A stretch of 59,758 nucleotides of DNA from Pyxidicoccus fallax (GTDB lineage Bacteria; Myxococcota; Myxococcia; Myxococcales; Myxococcaceae): assembly GCF_012933655.1 (NCBI RefSeq), contig NZ_JABBJJ010000032.1, positions 1 through 59,758 on the forward strand, in the 5' to 3' direction. The number at the start of each line of letters is the position of its first letter. The first letter of the stretch is position 1. Positions 31,932 through 40,904 of the stretch are shown here, piece by piece. The translations under genes were made by a program, and so were the position numbers. The notes beneath the pieces are model-generated. The model did no database searches, was not told where the DNA came from, and saw only the letters and a list, made by a program, of their open reading frames with translations.

Positions 31932-33467
31932 TCAAACCCGCAGGAAGGGCAGCACCTCGCCCGCGGCGTTCCACACGGTGGCCGGATACACGGGCCCTGT
32001 CGGATTCTCCGGCCCCGCCCAGCCCGGAACGTCGTCGTACTTGTAGTTGGGGTACCCCGGGCACTGGGAGGTGTCCTCCCACTCCGACCGCGGAATGCCC
32101 ATGGACTGAAGCACCGTCCCCAGCCACTGGTGCCACAGCAGCCCGAACCAGCGCGGCTCTCCGGCGGGGCCCTCACCTGTCCTCTTCGCCAGGTTGCGGT
32201 AATCGCAGTACTGCCCCGTGCGGAAGAAGCCCTCCGCCCCACCGAAGGCGACAATCGGCGCGCTGGTGTGGTCGTGCGTGTAGTTGCCCGATTCCTGCCC
32301 CCACGCCAGCAGGGTGTGGTCCAGCAGCCGGGTGCCATCGCCCATGTCCACCGCCTCCAGCTTGCTCGCCAGGTCCAGGAAGACGCGGCGGAAGTAGAGC
32401 TGGTGGGCCGCCAGCAGCGTGCTGTACGCCGACGCGCTGCTGGCCGCTTGATGCGCAATCTCCTGGTGCCAGTCCCCCGCGAAGGTGCTGAAGGTGTCCG
32501 TCGCCCCATCCACCACGATGCGCGACACACCGCACGACAGCGCCAGCGTGTACACGTCATTCCACAGCTCGTGCGACAGGGACTGCGCCTCCGGGTCTCG
32601 CGGGTAGGTCGGCTGGTTCGTGTACTGCCCGCTCGACGTCGTCGGACGCACGGGCGTCTGGCAGCGCGCCACCGTGTTCAGCTTGCGGTCCAGCTCGGCC
32701 AGCCGCTCCAGGTGGTCATCCAACCGGCGGCGGTCCGCGGACGACAGGCGCCGGTTGCCATTGCGCAGGCGCCGGTAGTTCTCCATCACCGCGCCGCTGA
32801 TGAGCGGCTGGCCTCCGGTGGCATTGCCGAACAGGCGGTCGAAGAGGTTCTGGTTGGAGCCATCCACCGTGCTGCCCACCCGCTCCACCGGCCCCTGCCG
32901 CAGGCGCGGGTCCGAGTGCGCGAAGGACAGCGACCCGCGGATGATGGCGCGCTCTCGCACGCCCACCGCGCCGCCATAGAAGGACGGAGACCAGGCCATG
33001 ATCTGGTCGATGGTCTGCCGGATGCCGTTCTGCTTCACCTCGTCCGGCGCCTGGTCGCTCGCGGAGAAGTTGCCCAGCGTCCCGCCCCGGTGGTGGCCGA
33101 TGTAGAAGGGGATGTCCAGGCCGTTGAGCACCCACATCTTGCCCACCATCGAAGCGGTGAGCTCGCTCGACGGGGCGCGCAGCACCGCCGACACGCGGGT
33201 CTCCCCATTCGCCTCGGTGGCGCGCAGCGCGCCCCGGCGCACCGTGTGGCCCGCGTAGGGCAGGGACTCCGTCAGCGACGCGTCCGGGGGGAACATGTCC
33301 CGCTGGAGGATGCCGCCGTGCTCCGTGCGCAGCATGACGAAGCACTTGTGGGAGGGCGCCGACTGGGCCCGCGCCGTCGCCGGCAGGAGGCTGGGGAGGA
33401 AGGGCAGCACCAGCCCCGTTCCGCCCAGGCGGAGAATCGTGCGGCGCGAGAAGGTGGGCGTGCTCAT
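31932..33467 (-). CDS. DUF1552 protein with Tat signal
   Basis: A 511-residue protein exported by the Tat pathway (Arg-Arg-Thr-Ile-Leu-Arg-Leu-Gly-Gly, cleaved after Ala-Arg-Ala, about residue 34). The mature part belongs to DUF1552, related to sulfatase/DUF1501-type proteins of planctomycetes and myxobacteria: Phe-Val-Met-Leu-Arg-Thr-Glu-His-Gly-Gly near the start, and Leu-Ala-Trp-Gly-Gln-Glu-Ser-Gly-Asn and His-Asp-His-Thr near residue 395. Its ATG overlaps the TGA of the DUF1592 gene by 4 bases, so the two proteins are made together and probably work together in the periplasm. Substrate unknown. Confidence 0.9.
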   Translation of the reverse strand: MSTPTFSRRTILRLGGTGLVLPFLPSLLPATARAQSAPSHKCFVMLRTEHGGILQRDMFPPDASLTESLPYAGHTVRRGALRATEANGETRVSAVLRAPSSELTASMVGKMWVLNGLDIPFYIGHHRGGTLGNFSASDQAPDEVKQNGIRQTIDQIMAWSPSFYGGAVGVRERAIIRGSLSFAHSDPRLRQGPVERVGSTVDGSNQNLFDRLFGNATGGQPLISGAVMENYRRLRNGNRRLSSADRRRLDDHLERLAELDRKLNTVARCQTPVRPTTSSGQYTNQPTYPRDPEAQSLSHELWNDVYTLALSCGVSRIVVDGATDTFSTFAGDWHQEIAHQAASSASAYSTLLAAHQLYFRRVFLDLASKLEAVDMGDGTRLLDHTLLAWGQESGNYTHDHTSAPIVAFGGAEGFFRTGQYCDYRNLAKRTGEGPAGEPRWFGLLWHQWLGTVLQSMGIPRSEWEDTSQCPGYPNYKYDDVPGWAGPENPTGPVYPATVWNAAGEVLPFLRV

Positions 33468-35221
33468 CGGAAGTCCCTCCGCTGGAACTCGGGGCGCAGC
33501 GCGACGGAGGCCAGCACGTCGCGCAGCGACTGGCGGCCGCTCGCCGCCGCGCTCAATGCGTCCAGCACGGGCCCGTCGGCCTCGTCGCTCTCGACGCGGG
33601 CAAAGGTGTACCGGAAGTACTGCCGGGCGAAGCAGTCCTCGTACAGGCCGCTCTCGAGGATGAGCTGGGTGACGTCCGCGGCCGAGGACACCGACCGCGT
33701 GTCGCCCGGCGTCAGGGCGGGCACCGTGTCGGTGCGCACCGTCCGCTCGCCCACCTGCTGGCCGTTGCTGTCGAAGAGCCGCTGCGCGGAGCGGAAGCGC
33801 CCGAGCGCGTCGAAGTTCTCGGTGACGAACCCCAGCGGGTTGAGGCGTGTCCGGTGGCAGGCGGGGCAGGAGCCCTGTCCCTCCGTGAGGCGCTCCACCA
33901 CCTCGCGCGTGGTGAGCTCGGCCGACAGCTCCACCCGCGTCATCATGGCGTCGGCGGGCGGCGGGGGGATGCGCTCGCACAGGAGCGCGTTGCGGATGCG
34001 GTAGCCCTTGATGATGGGCCGCGTGTTGGCGGACCCGGTGGCGAGGAAGGCGATGCGCGTCAGCAGGCCGGAGCGCTGGGACTCGAGGAAGGTGGGCGGC
34101 TCCGAGTCGCCATCCCACCGTGGCACGCCGTAGAGCGACGCCAGGTCGGCGGTGCGTGCGAACGCATGCCGGTCCGTGAGCACGTCCTGCAGCGTGCCGT
34201 CGTGCGCCGCCAGCCAGGTGACCAGGTCGGCCACCTCGGCGTTGATGTGCTCGCGGGTGTCGCCCGTTGGCGTGAAGCCACCGCGAAACGCGTCGAAGAT
34301 GGGGTCTCCCACGCGCGTGTTGAACTCCTCCAGGGCGTCCAGGCGGAACCACTGACTGAAGAACTCGCCCATGGCCTGGTGCGCGCGCGCGTCACCGACC
34401 AGGCGCTCCACCTGCTCGCGGTAGCCATCCTCGGTCAGCAGCTCGCCCGAGTCCGCCGCCGCGGCGAGCGCCTCGTCCGGCATCGTCTGCCAGAAGTGGT
34501 ACGACAGCCGCACGGCCAGCTCGTGCGCCGTCAGCCGCGACACGGTGCCATCCGCCTCGGGCTGTCCGTGCTCGACGAAGTAGAGGAACTCCGGCGCCGT
34601 CAGCATCAGCGCCACCACCTTCTGCACGGCGAGCGCGGAGGCAGGCGGCTCGCTCACCGCCGCGCGGTAGAAGGCCACGTCGTCCGCGTCCACGGGTCTG
34701 CGCAGGGCGAGTCGTCCAAAGCGGGAGATGAAGCCGCCCAGGCAGGCCTCGTCATTGGCCGTGCTGGCGTCCGTGGCGCAGGTGCCCAGCAGCAGCCCCC
34801 GCCGCGAGGCGCTCGTCCCCAGCACCTCGCCCACGCGCAGCCCGAGCGAATACGAGATGTCGATGTGCCGCTGCTGCACGCCCTGGTCCATGCGGAGGAA
34901 GCCGCCATGGGACTCGCCGGGAACGGGCACCAGCAGGTCCTGCGGGTAGCTCTGGAGCAGCTCCGCCACCGGACCGTCGCGCAGCACCGCGCTGGCCTCC
35001 GTGGCGCCGAGCGCCCGGGTGAGCACGTCGCGCAGCGTGTTCCGGTACTGGACCGCCGACAGCCGCCGCAACGGCAGCTCCTCGGGCGCTACCGGCGGCG
35101 GGTTCTCGATGGGTGGCGGCCGCTCCCCGGGAGGCGCCCCGATGTCCACGTCGCCCTTGCAGGCGGCCACCAGGGCCGCCGCGACAACGACGAGGGTGCG
35201 CGTGAGTCGACGCTGTTGCAC
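33464..35221 (-). CDS. DUF1592-type lipoprotein with cytochrome-like CxxCH
   Basis: A 585-residue lipoprotein (Leu-Val-Ala-Ala-Cys near residue 21) with the planctomycete-type domain series DUF1587 (Arg-Leu-Ser-Ala-Val-Gln-Tyr), DUF1595, DUF1592 (Arg-Leu-Ser-Tyr-His-Phe-Trp), DUF1588 and DUF1585. Within DUF1588 is Cys-Pro-Ala-Cys-His, a potential covalent heme site. The GTG start at 35221 has GGAGGT 5 bases upstream. It is the first gene of the DUF1592-DUF1552 operon. Such pairs are proposed to be periplasmic redox or hydrolytic systems but none is biochemically settled as far as I know. Confidence 0.9.
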   Translation of the reverse strand: MQQRRLTRTLVVVAAALVAACKGDVDIGAPPGERPPPIENPPPVAPEELPLRRLSAVQYRNTLRDVLTRALGATEASAVLRDGPVAELLQSYPQDLLVPVPGESHGGFLRMDQGVQQRHIDISYSLGLRVGEVLGTSASRRGLLLGTCATDASTANDEACLGGFISRFGRLALRRPVDADDVAFYRAAVSEPPASALAVQKVVALMLTAPEFLYFVEHGQPEADGTVSRLTAHELAVRLSYHFWQTMPDEALAAAADSGELLTEDGYREQVERLVGDARAHQAMGEFFSQWFRLDALEEFNTRVGDPIFDAFRGGFTPTGDTREHINAEVADLVTWLAAHDGTLQDVLTDRHAFARTADLASLYGVPRWDGDSEPPTFLESQRSGLLTRIAFLATGSANTRPIIKGYRIRNALLCERIPPPPADAMMTRVELSAELTTREVVERLTEGQGSCPACHRTRLNPLGFVTENFDALGRFRSAQRLFDSNGQQVGERTVRTDTVPALTPGDTRSVSSAADVTQLILESGLYEDCFARQYFRYTFARVESDEADGPVLDALSAAASGRQSLRDVLASVALRPEFQRRDFR

Positions 35222-35338
35222 CTGGCACCTCCACCTGGAAACACCGTGGAGCCGCCGATGATGTCATGGACTGTTACGTGAAATCCACGACAGGCAGGAC
35301 GTCCATGAAACCGCCTCCCGAGGCGCGGTCACCGCCGC

Positions 35339-36901
35339 TCAGTCATCGTGCGGGTCGCGAGGGTCGTACTCGTCCGTGTCCACCGTGAACCCGGGAGGCA
35401 CCGCCTCCGCGATGTCGTCCCAGCGCACGAGCTTGAACTGCGTCGAGCCGTCGTACTCGTAGCCATTGACCGGCTCGGTGCTCGGCGGGGGCGGGGCCTT
35501 GCCCGTCTGGAGGACCATGAGCCCCCGGGGGAAGCCGGGGCCCATGGGCACATTCACGAGGTCATGCCCATCCGTCTCGCCCACGCCTTCCACCTGGAAG
35601 CTCCCGAGATGGCGGTTGCCGCGCTCGCGCGTCCAGCCTCCCTCGCGGTCATAGAGGTGCAGCGTGTCGTCGCCCTGGCTGGAGACGACGAGATACCCCT
35701 CCTCGTCCTCCGCGTAGTACAGCGCGAGCCCCTCGACATCCGCCTCCAGGTACCTGCCTCCGACAGCGGGGTTGCCCGGCACCGCGATGGTGCCCTCGGG
35801 CAGCGGGGCCGGGGCCTCCGACTCACACGCGAACTCGTCCTCGTCCGGGACGGCCCAGTACGGCGCTCCGAAGGACTTCACCGGGTCGATGAGGCGGCTT
35901 TGCGGCACGTCCACCACGCGCGGCAGGGACACGTGCAGCGGCAGCTTCCACAGGCCCACCACCTCCTGCGCCGCATAGAGGATGCCCTGCTGCTGGTCCA
36001 CCACGAGCCCCTCGAACTGCGGGTCGTCCTCCGGCGCCTCACGGCAGGGCGCCCACGTCAGGCTTCCGCCACCGCCCGGCCGGGGAATGGAGAAGCGCGA
36101 GTCGAAACGGAACTCGCGCACCTTGCGGTAGCCCACCTGGTTCGTGCCCGCCTCGTACAGCTCCAGCCAGGCCACCACGGCGCGGCTGCGCTGCGTCACG
36201 AAGGCATGAAAGCGATGGGACGGGTCGCGGTACAACCCGAGCCCGTAGGCCGTGCTCTGGTCATCCACCGGATTCGGCCGCACGCCCTCCGATTCACCCG
36301 TGGGCTGGAAGGGAGAGGGCTGCACCCACCGCTCCGGGAAGACGCGCTGTGCCGCGCGCGCGGTGACGTCGAACAGCGGCCCACCGGCACGCCCGGGGTC
36401 GATGGCGTAGATGCGAAGCCGGTCACAGCCGCGGTCCGTCACCACGGCCAGGTCCACCTTGCGGACCCGTCCATCCGCGCCACGCAGCGGGAAGCCGTAC
36501 TGGATGTCCACGTTGTTGAAGCGGCCGAACGTCTCGCCGCTCTCGCTCTCCGGGCACGCGGCGGTCGCCGCCTCCGGGCGCGGCCCCGGAGCCGCGGGGT
36601 CCTCGGCCGAGATGGCCGGGCGGTTCGGAGGCAGCACGGTCTGCACCACGCGCCCCTCCAGGTCGAACACCTGCAGGCCCGCGTCCTTCAGCACGCCGAT
36701 GACGAGCCCCCGCTCCGGACGCGTCGGGTGGACCCAGATGGCCGGGTCGTCCGCGTCGGGCGTGCGTGGAGCCTCGTCGTACTGGTGCAGCACGGGGGTC
36801 TGCGCACGCGGAGGAATGACGGGCGGCTCGGCGAGGGAGGTGAGCGGAACGAGCACGAGCGCCAGCGAGGCGCTTCCCAGGACACGACGCTTTGCGGACA
36901 T
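35339..36901 (-). CDS. Beta-propeller phytase
   Basis: A 520-residue secreted enzyme (signal peptide cleaved after Ser-Leu-Ala, about residue 24). The beta-propeller phytase signatures are Asp-Asp-Pro-Ala-Ile-Trp-Val-His-Pro near residue 53, Leu-Gln-Val-Phe-Asp-Leu-Glu-Gly, Phe-Asn-Asn-Val-Asp-Ile-Gln-Tyr, Asp-Leu-Ala-Val-Val-Thr-Asp-Arg, and late Glu-Gly-Leu-Ala-Leu-Tyr-Tyr-Ala. These contribute calcium ligands and the phosphate sites. It should release phosphate from phytate outside the cell. GAGGAG lies 4 bases before the ATG. A 117-base gap separates it from the DUF1592 gene. Confidence 0.9.
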   Translation of the reverse strand: MSAKRRVLGSASLALVLVPLTSLAEPPVIPPRAQTPVLHQYDEAPRTPDADDPAIWVHPTRPERGLVIGVLKDAGLQVFDLEGRVVQTVLPPNRPAISAEDPAAPGPRPEAATAACPESESGETFGRFNNVDIQYGFPLRGADGRVRKVDLAVVTDRGCDRLRIYAIDPGRAGGPLFDVTARAAQRVFPERWVQPSPFQPTGESEGVRPNPVDDQSTAYGLGLYRDPSHRFHAFVTQRSRAVVAWLELYEAGTNQVGYRKVREFRFDSRFSIPRPGGGGSLTWAPCREAPEDDPQFEGLVVDQQQGILYAAQEVVGLWKLPLHVSLPRVVDVPQSRLIDPVKSFGAPYWAVPDEDEFACESEAPAPLPEGTIAVPGNPAVGGRYLEADVEGLALYYAEDEEGYLVVSSQGDDTLHLYDREGGWTRERGNRHLGSFQVEGVGETDGHDLVNVPMGPGFPRGLMVLQTGKAPPPPSTEPVNGYEYDGSTQFKLVRWDDIAEAVPPGFTVDTDEYDPRDPHDD

Positions 36902-37031
36902 GGACTCCTCGGGGGGGTGGATGCACTCGCATGTTGGAGGCGCGTCCCCGGTGAGCAGCGCAACAAGTCCGTGAAGTGCGCCGACCCACCAAACCTTTTC
37001 ACCACCCCAGGAATCCTGGGACCTCCCACCG

Positions 37032-37898
37032 TCAGGGCTGCGTACTCGAGCGATCCAACCACGCGAGCACGAGGCTGCGCGCGGTGACGTGCCCCAGGCA
37101 GACCGCGTCCAGCTGCAGGCCGTCATTGCAGGGGTACTCGAAGCCCCTGCGGTGTGGGTCATACGGCGCCACGACGGGCGTGCCCCCGCGCTCCCAGCGC
37201 ACGTGCGCCCCGAGCGGTTTCATCAACGCCTCCTCGTGGGGCATGGCCTCGCGGTTCATCCCCCAGCCCAGGCTGTAGTGCCCCACCGTCAGCGACAGCT
37301 CCGCGTCCTCGTCCACCACCTCGGGGGTGAAGCCCAGCTTTCGCAGCTCGCGCAGGAGCGTGGACGTGTAGGCCCGCCGGTCCTCATGGTCGACGTTGGC
37401 CACGAAGTGGAGGCCCACCCGCAGCGGCCGCTCGAAGGCTTCTCTCGTGGCGGCATCCATCACGCGCAGCGTGGAGAACAGGCGCAGGGAGCGGGAGTCC
37501 AGCTGCGTCACCTGGTCCACGTACCACTCGGGAGGGGCGGGCCTCAGCAGGGAGCGCAGGAGGGCGGACAGGGACTCGACCGACGCGGGCGACTGGGACG
37601 CGAGCCGGGCCCGCTCCGCGTAGAAGTGGGTGACCTCCTTCACGACATGGGCGAGGACGGCCCGCGCTTCTTCCTTCTCTGGAAGGGGTGCGGCCGCGAC
37701 GACCCGGGCCGCGCCCGCGTAGTCCTCCGCCTTGGAGAGCTTCACCGCCTCGCGCAGGGCCCGGGTCACCGGGCCGGGAGGAGATTCGAGCTGGAGGGGA
37801 GGGTGCACCCCGAACGTCGGGGAGCTCGCCGCCGCCGGTAGCGCCAGTGCCATCCCCAAACCCACCAGGGCCCATCGCCACGTGGTCATCGCCCGCAT
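37032..37898 (-). CDS. Exported protein of unknown function
   Basis: A 288-residue protein with a signal peptide (hydrophobic core about residues 6-22, cleavage after Ala-Ala-Ala-Ser). The mature region is helical at first (Ala-Leu-Arg-Glu-Ala-Val-Lys-Leu-Ser-Lys-Ala-Glu, TPR-like) and then alpha/beta, ending with a His/Asn-containing segment (Gly-Phe-Glu-Tyr-Pro-Cys-Asn-Asp-Gly-Leu-Gln). No family recognised. GGAGGG lies 8 bases upstream of the ATG at 37898. Divergent from the 38085 gene; the 186-base gap contains TTGACG (38014-38019) and TTTAGA (38039-38044), a weak promoter candidate for that gene. Confidence 0.65.
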   Translation of the reverse strand: MRAMTTWRWALVGLGMALALPAAASSPTFGVHPPLQLESPPGPVTRALREAVKLSKAEDYAGAARVVAAAPLPEKEEARAVLAHVVKEVTHFYAERARLASQSPASVESLSALLRSLLRPAPPEWYVDQVTQLDSRSLRLFSTLRVMDAATREAFERPLRVGLHFVANVDHEDRRAYTSTLLRELRKLGFTPEVVDEDAELSLTVGHYSLGWGMNREAMPHEEALMKPLGAHVRWERGGTPVVAPYDPHRRGFEYPCNDGLQLDAVCLGHVTARSLVLAWLDRSSTQP

Positions 37899-38084
37899 CG
37901 AGACATCCCTCCAGGACCTGTTGTTCCCGTGGAATGAAGCGTAGCGGAGGAGCAGGCCGAGCGCCGCCATGCCGCCGCTTGTATCGGCCGAAGCCTCTCA
38001 CGCGACAACGACCTTGACGCTCACCGCGGGCAACTTGCTTTAGACTCCGGCTCGCTTTTCCCCTCCTACCTTGGAGCGAGCACC

Positions 38085-38792
38085 ATGGGTGACTGGAACA
38101 CCCTCCACGTCTTCGATGACAGGCGCTTCCATGAGGAAACGGTACCCAGGTTGCGAGGGGAGAAAGCGGGGCTCGAGGAGCACCATGCGCGGTTCCTGAA
38201 GACCTCCATGCCCAGGTGCGACATCGGGGTTGACGAGATGATTCCTGTCTTCCGTCAATTCAGCGCGGATTTCACCCGTCACCCTGGGTATGACGCATTG
38301 CTTGAGCAGGACCGGCACGCGACCTTCGAGCGCATCCACCCACGGGAATTCTACATCCGGAGATTCTTCGAGTTCGTCCTGTTCTCCGAATGCGCGAACT
38401 TCTTCCCCTACTTCAAGATGGGATACCGCCTCTTCCATGGGGCGGTGGGCGTGAAAGAGGGGGACACCGCCATGAGCGACCTCGTGCTTCATCTCTCGCA
38501 TGGTGGTGACAACAACCCGTGGCGCTGGGATGGAGATGGCATTCGAAGCTGGTTGAGTGCCCGGGAGGTCAAGGCGCTGAACGACTCGGGCAGCATCGTG
38601 CCCCGCAAGGAAGAGGACGCGGACTACGTGCAAGACTTCCTGCGGTTTCTGGACGTCGTCACGAAGAACAATCTGGGACTGCTCTCCGCTGCCAATATCA
38701 ACTCGGACCCATTCAAGAACCGCGCGCCCCCCGTCCGGGATGAGGACCTCTGGAAGGGAGTGGAGATAGAGCGCCTGATACGGGAGGAGTGA
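38085..38792 (+). CDS. Orphan cytosolic protein of unknown function
   Basis: A 235-residue acidic protein without signal or membrane segment (Met-Gly-Asp-Trp-Asn-Thr-Leu-His). It is rich in Phe, His and Asp, with blocks such as Phe-Tyr-Ile-Arg-Arg-Phe-Phe-Glu-Phe and Leu-Ser-His-Gly-Gly-Asp-Asn-Asn-Pro. The gene is visibly lower in GC at third codon positions than its neighbours, a sign of horizontal acquisition. Size and isolation recall the immunity-type or effector-cognate proteins of polymorphic toxin loci, but no motif confirms that. Confidence 0.7.
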   Translation: MGDWNTLHVFDDRRFHEETVPRLRGEKAGLEEHHARFLKTSMPRCDIGVDEMIPVFRQFSADFTRHPGYDALLEQDRHATFERIHPREFYIRRFFEFVLFSECANFFPYFKMGYRLFHGAVGVKEGDTAMSDLVLHLSHGGDNNPWRWDGDGIRSWLSAREVKALNDSGSIVPRKEEDADYVQDFLRFLDVVTKNNLGLLSAANINSDPFKNRAPPVRDEDLWKGVEIERLIREE

Positions 38793-38844
38793 TGGGAAGG
38801 GCTCCCCCCGCGCCCCGGGGCACGGAGCGCGGGGTGTCACGCTT

Positions 38845-39201
38845 TCAATGACAGAGCCCGTTCCAACGGACGTAGCCGTAGGGGCTCAGACCCCGGTTCC
38901 ACGCCCACCCGGTGCCACGAATCCAGTAATCGCCGTTCGAGGAGAACACGTTGCTGTCCGAATAAAACTGGTCTCCCTGGTCGTGGTAGAGCGTGCCCAT
39001 CAGCGGGTAGCCCGTTCCAGGGCCGGCATAGACGCCGAGCGCGGGCCAGCAGATGCTGTAGACGACGCCAGCTTCGGAACGCTGCTCGACCTCGCCCAGG
39101 GGGGACGGCTCCGGGTTCATTTCCTCGGGGGCGCCGCCACAGCCCGTCCCGAACAGCGCGACACTGCCAGCAAGGCACACGAAGGTGCGCAGGCTCTTCA
39201 T
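38845..39201 (-). CDS. Small lipoprotein with SH3-like domain
   Basis: A 118-residue lipoprotein (Phe-Gly-Thr-Gly-Cys near residue 21). After an acidic linker, the segment Val-Tyr-Ala-Gly-Pro-Gly-Thr-Gly-Tyr-Pro-Leu-Met-Gly-Thr-Leu and the Trp-Asn-Arg-Gly-Leu-Ser-Pro-Tyr-Gly-Tyr-Val end resemble a bacterial SH3 domain (SH3b: Val-x-x-Gly-Pro-Ser/Gly-Thr), which can bind cell wall or peptides. The ATG at 39201 has GGAGAG upstream. Its partner is unknown. The 160-base gap to the next gene shows nothing further. Confidence 0.75.
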   Translation of the reverse strand: MKSLRTFVCLAGSVALFGTGCGGAPEEMNPEPSPLGEVEQRSEAGVVYSICWPALGVYAGPGTGYPLMGTLYHDQGDQFYSDSNVFSSNGDYWIRGTGWAWNRGLSPYGYVRWNGLCH

Positions 39202-39361
39202 CTGGATTCTCTCCTCTGGTGGGTTTCCGGTGGCGCCCTGTGGGGTGTGCGTCACGCCAGCCGGTATCCTGTATTGCGCCCGCGGAAATTGTTGGATCTC
39301 GGACCAGGCATGGCGCGACGCGTCTACGGGTGCTGGGGTACTTGGAGGAGAGATGTCTTCG

Positions 39362-40813
39362 CTACACGTAGCGCACCAGGTGACGGAGGCGCTGGACCTC
39401 TTCGCGGAGCTGGTCGCGGACATCCGCCACCGTGCCCGAGTACTCGAAGGTCGGGTCCTTGCGGTCGATGGTGGTCGCCGAGAATCCGCCACCGAACGAG
39501 GTCAGTCCCCGGCCGAAACCCTTGGAGTACTCGGTGACGTCGGTGTCGTACGGCGTGAGCGTCGCCTTGAGCTGCGTGACTCCGGCGAACTGGTTGAAGG
39601 CCGTTCCGAACCGACCACGGAGGAGGGACTGGAGACCGCCCGAGCCGAAGACCTCGTCCACGCCACCGGTGAACTCGAGCTTCGCCTCGGCCTCGCCGCC
39701 GAGCGTGCCCGCGAAGGGCAGCTTGCCCTCCGCCTTCACGTCCGCCGTGAGGGACACCGAGACCTCACCGGTGCGCACGGCCGTCTTCGCGAGCTCCTTC
39801 ACGACCCCGTCCGGGTCGCTCAGCACGTCGCTGACGCTGATGCCCTCGGGGAGCTCGAAGCTCTCCTCCACCTGCAGCTTGACGTCTCCGCGGAGCTCAC
39901 CCTTGACGCCTGGAATCGAGCCGGCCGTCTCGGCGGAGATGCTCGTGTACTGGTTGAGCACCAGCTTCGGAGCCCCGTCGCCGAACTCGAGGCGCACGTT
40001 CGCGCCGAGCTCCTGGGAATTGCCCACCCCGAGCGAGGCGAACCTGCCGCCGCTCAACTCGCCGACGAGCGTGGAGGACGTGTTCGGGTTGAGCTCGAGC
40101 GCGGAGACGTTGTCGAGCAGGGCGGGGTAGTCCGGCGTCGCGCCCTCGAGCGCCCCCTGGATTCCGCCATCGATGAGTCCCGAGACTCCGCCGGCGACGG
40201 GGCCCAGGAACGTCCGGGCCGCCTCCGCCGCCTCCTTGGCGCTGTCGAAGGTGAACTCGACGGTGGCGCTGGTGTTCGAGAACCTGTCGGCGGAGAGCTC
40301 CGCGCCCTTCCTCTCGAGGCTCGCCATCACGCCCGCGCCGGCTTCCCCCTCGACCGCGAGCGTGTACGTGCCGTCCTCGTTCTTCGTGATGGTCTGCGAG
40401 CCTTCCAGCCGGCCGCCGATGCCGTACACCGAGCCATCGATGCTCGCGCTGAGCTGGTAGCTGTCGTTCGGGCCGAGCTCCTCGAGCCGATCTTCGATGG
40501 CGAGGAAGTCGACCTTGTCCTTCAGGGAGTCGATGACATTGCGTCCGACGCCAGCGACGAAATCGATACCGCGTTCCGCGGTCTCGGCGAGCCCCCGCGC
40601 GTGGTCGAGGGGATTGAGGGAGAAGGGGAGCGACGGCGGGGAGTCGATGAAGCTGCTGACGCCATTGTAGACGTCGGTGGCCTGCTCCGTCGCCGTGTCG
40701 AGCACCTCTTCGCCTGTGTCGACGACGGAATCGACCGTCTCGGTCACGGCCTCTTTCGTGGCGTTGTAGGCGCTGGTCAACGGATTGTTCTTCACGAGCC
40801 CCGTGATTCCCAT
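39362..40813 (-). CDS. Unknown 483-residue beta-rich protein with a hairpin-controlled start
   Basis: No signal peptide. Residues about 10-60 are amphipathic, Glu/Thr/Val-rich (repeated Asp-Thr-Gly, Ala-Thr-Glu-Gln and Thr-Val-Asp patterns). The body alternates beta-like stretches (Val-Tyr-Gly-Ile-Gly-Gly-Arg-Leu-Glu-Gly) and helices, and the C-terminus ends in a coiled-coil-like Glu/Arg segment. No known family. Two in-frame ATGs exist, 40813 and 40852, and each lies in an arm of a perfect 14-bp inverted repeat. GGGGG lies 7 bases upstream of the 40813 ATG, which I prefer. The gene sits in an island of unusual genes beside the LysM/metallo-beta-lactamase locus, and could encode a secreted or toxin-associated protein. 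Confidence 0.65.
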   Translation of the reverse strand: MGITGLVKNNPLTSAYNATKEAVTETVDSVVDTGEEVLDTATEQATDVYNGVSSFIDSPPSLPFSLNPLDHARGLAETAERGIDFVAGVGRNVIDSLKDKVDFLAIEDRLEELGPNDSYQLSASIDGSVYGIGGRLEGSQTITKNEDGTYTLAVEGEAGAGVMASLERKGAELSADRFSNTSATVEFTFDSAKEAAEAARTFLGPVAGGVSGLIDGGIQGALEGATPDYPALLDNVSALELNPNTSSTLVGELSGGRFASLGVGNSQELGANVRLEFGDGAPKLVLNQYTSISAETAGSIPGVKGELRGDVKLQVEESFELPEGISVSDVLSDPDGVVKELAKTAVRTGEVSVSLTADVKAEGKLPFAGTLGGEAEAKLEFTGGVDEVFGSGGLQSLLRGRFGTAFNQFAGVTQLKATLTPYDTDVTEYSKGFGRGLTSFGGGFSATTIDRKDPTFEYSGTVADVRDQLREEVQRLRHLVRYV

Positions 40814-40858
40814 GTGCGTCCCCCGTGGTGGGTTTTCAGGGAGTACGCACATGGGAAT
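40806..40858 (-). promoter_or_regulatory. 14-bp inverted repeat spanning the start codon
   Basis: ATTCCCATGTGCGT (40806-40819) is repeated inverted as ACGCACATGGGAAT (40845-40858), a perfect 14-bp match with a 25-base loop. On the minus-strand mRNA the 3' arm contains the ATG at 40813, and the ribosome site (GGGGG, 40820-40824) is in the loop next to it. Folding would hide the start codon. An upstream in-frame ATG (40852) is in the other arm. This could be a translational switch, or the site of a dimeric DNA-binding protein. Confidence 0.6.
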
Positions 40859-40904
40859 ATCCGGGTTACATCGGGGTCAGCGGTAGGTACGGCCGCGGGA
40901 GGGC

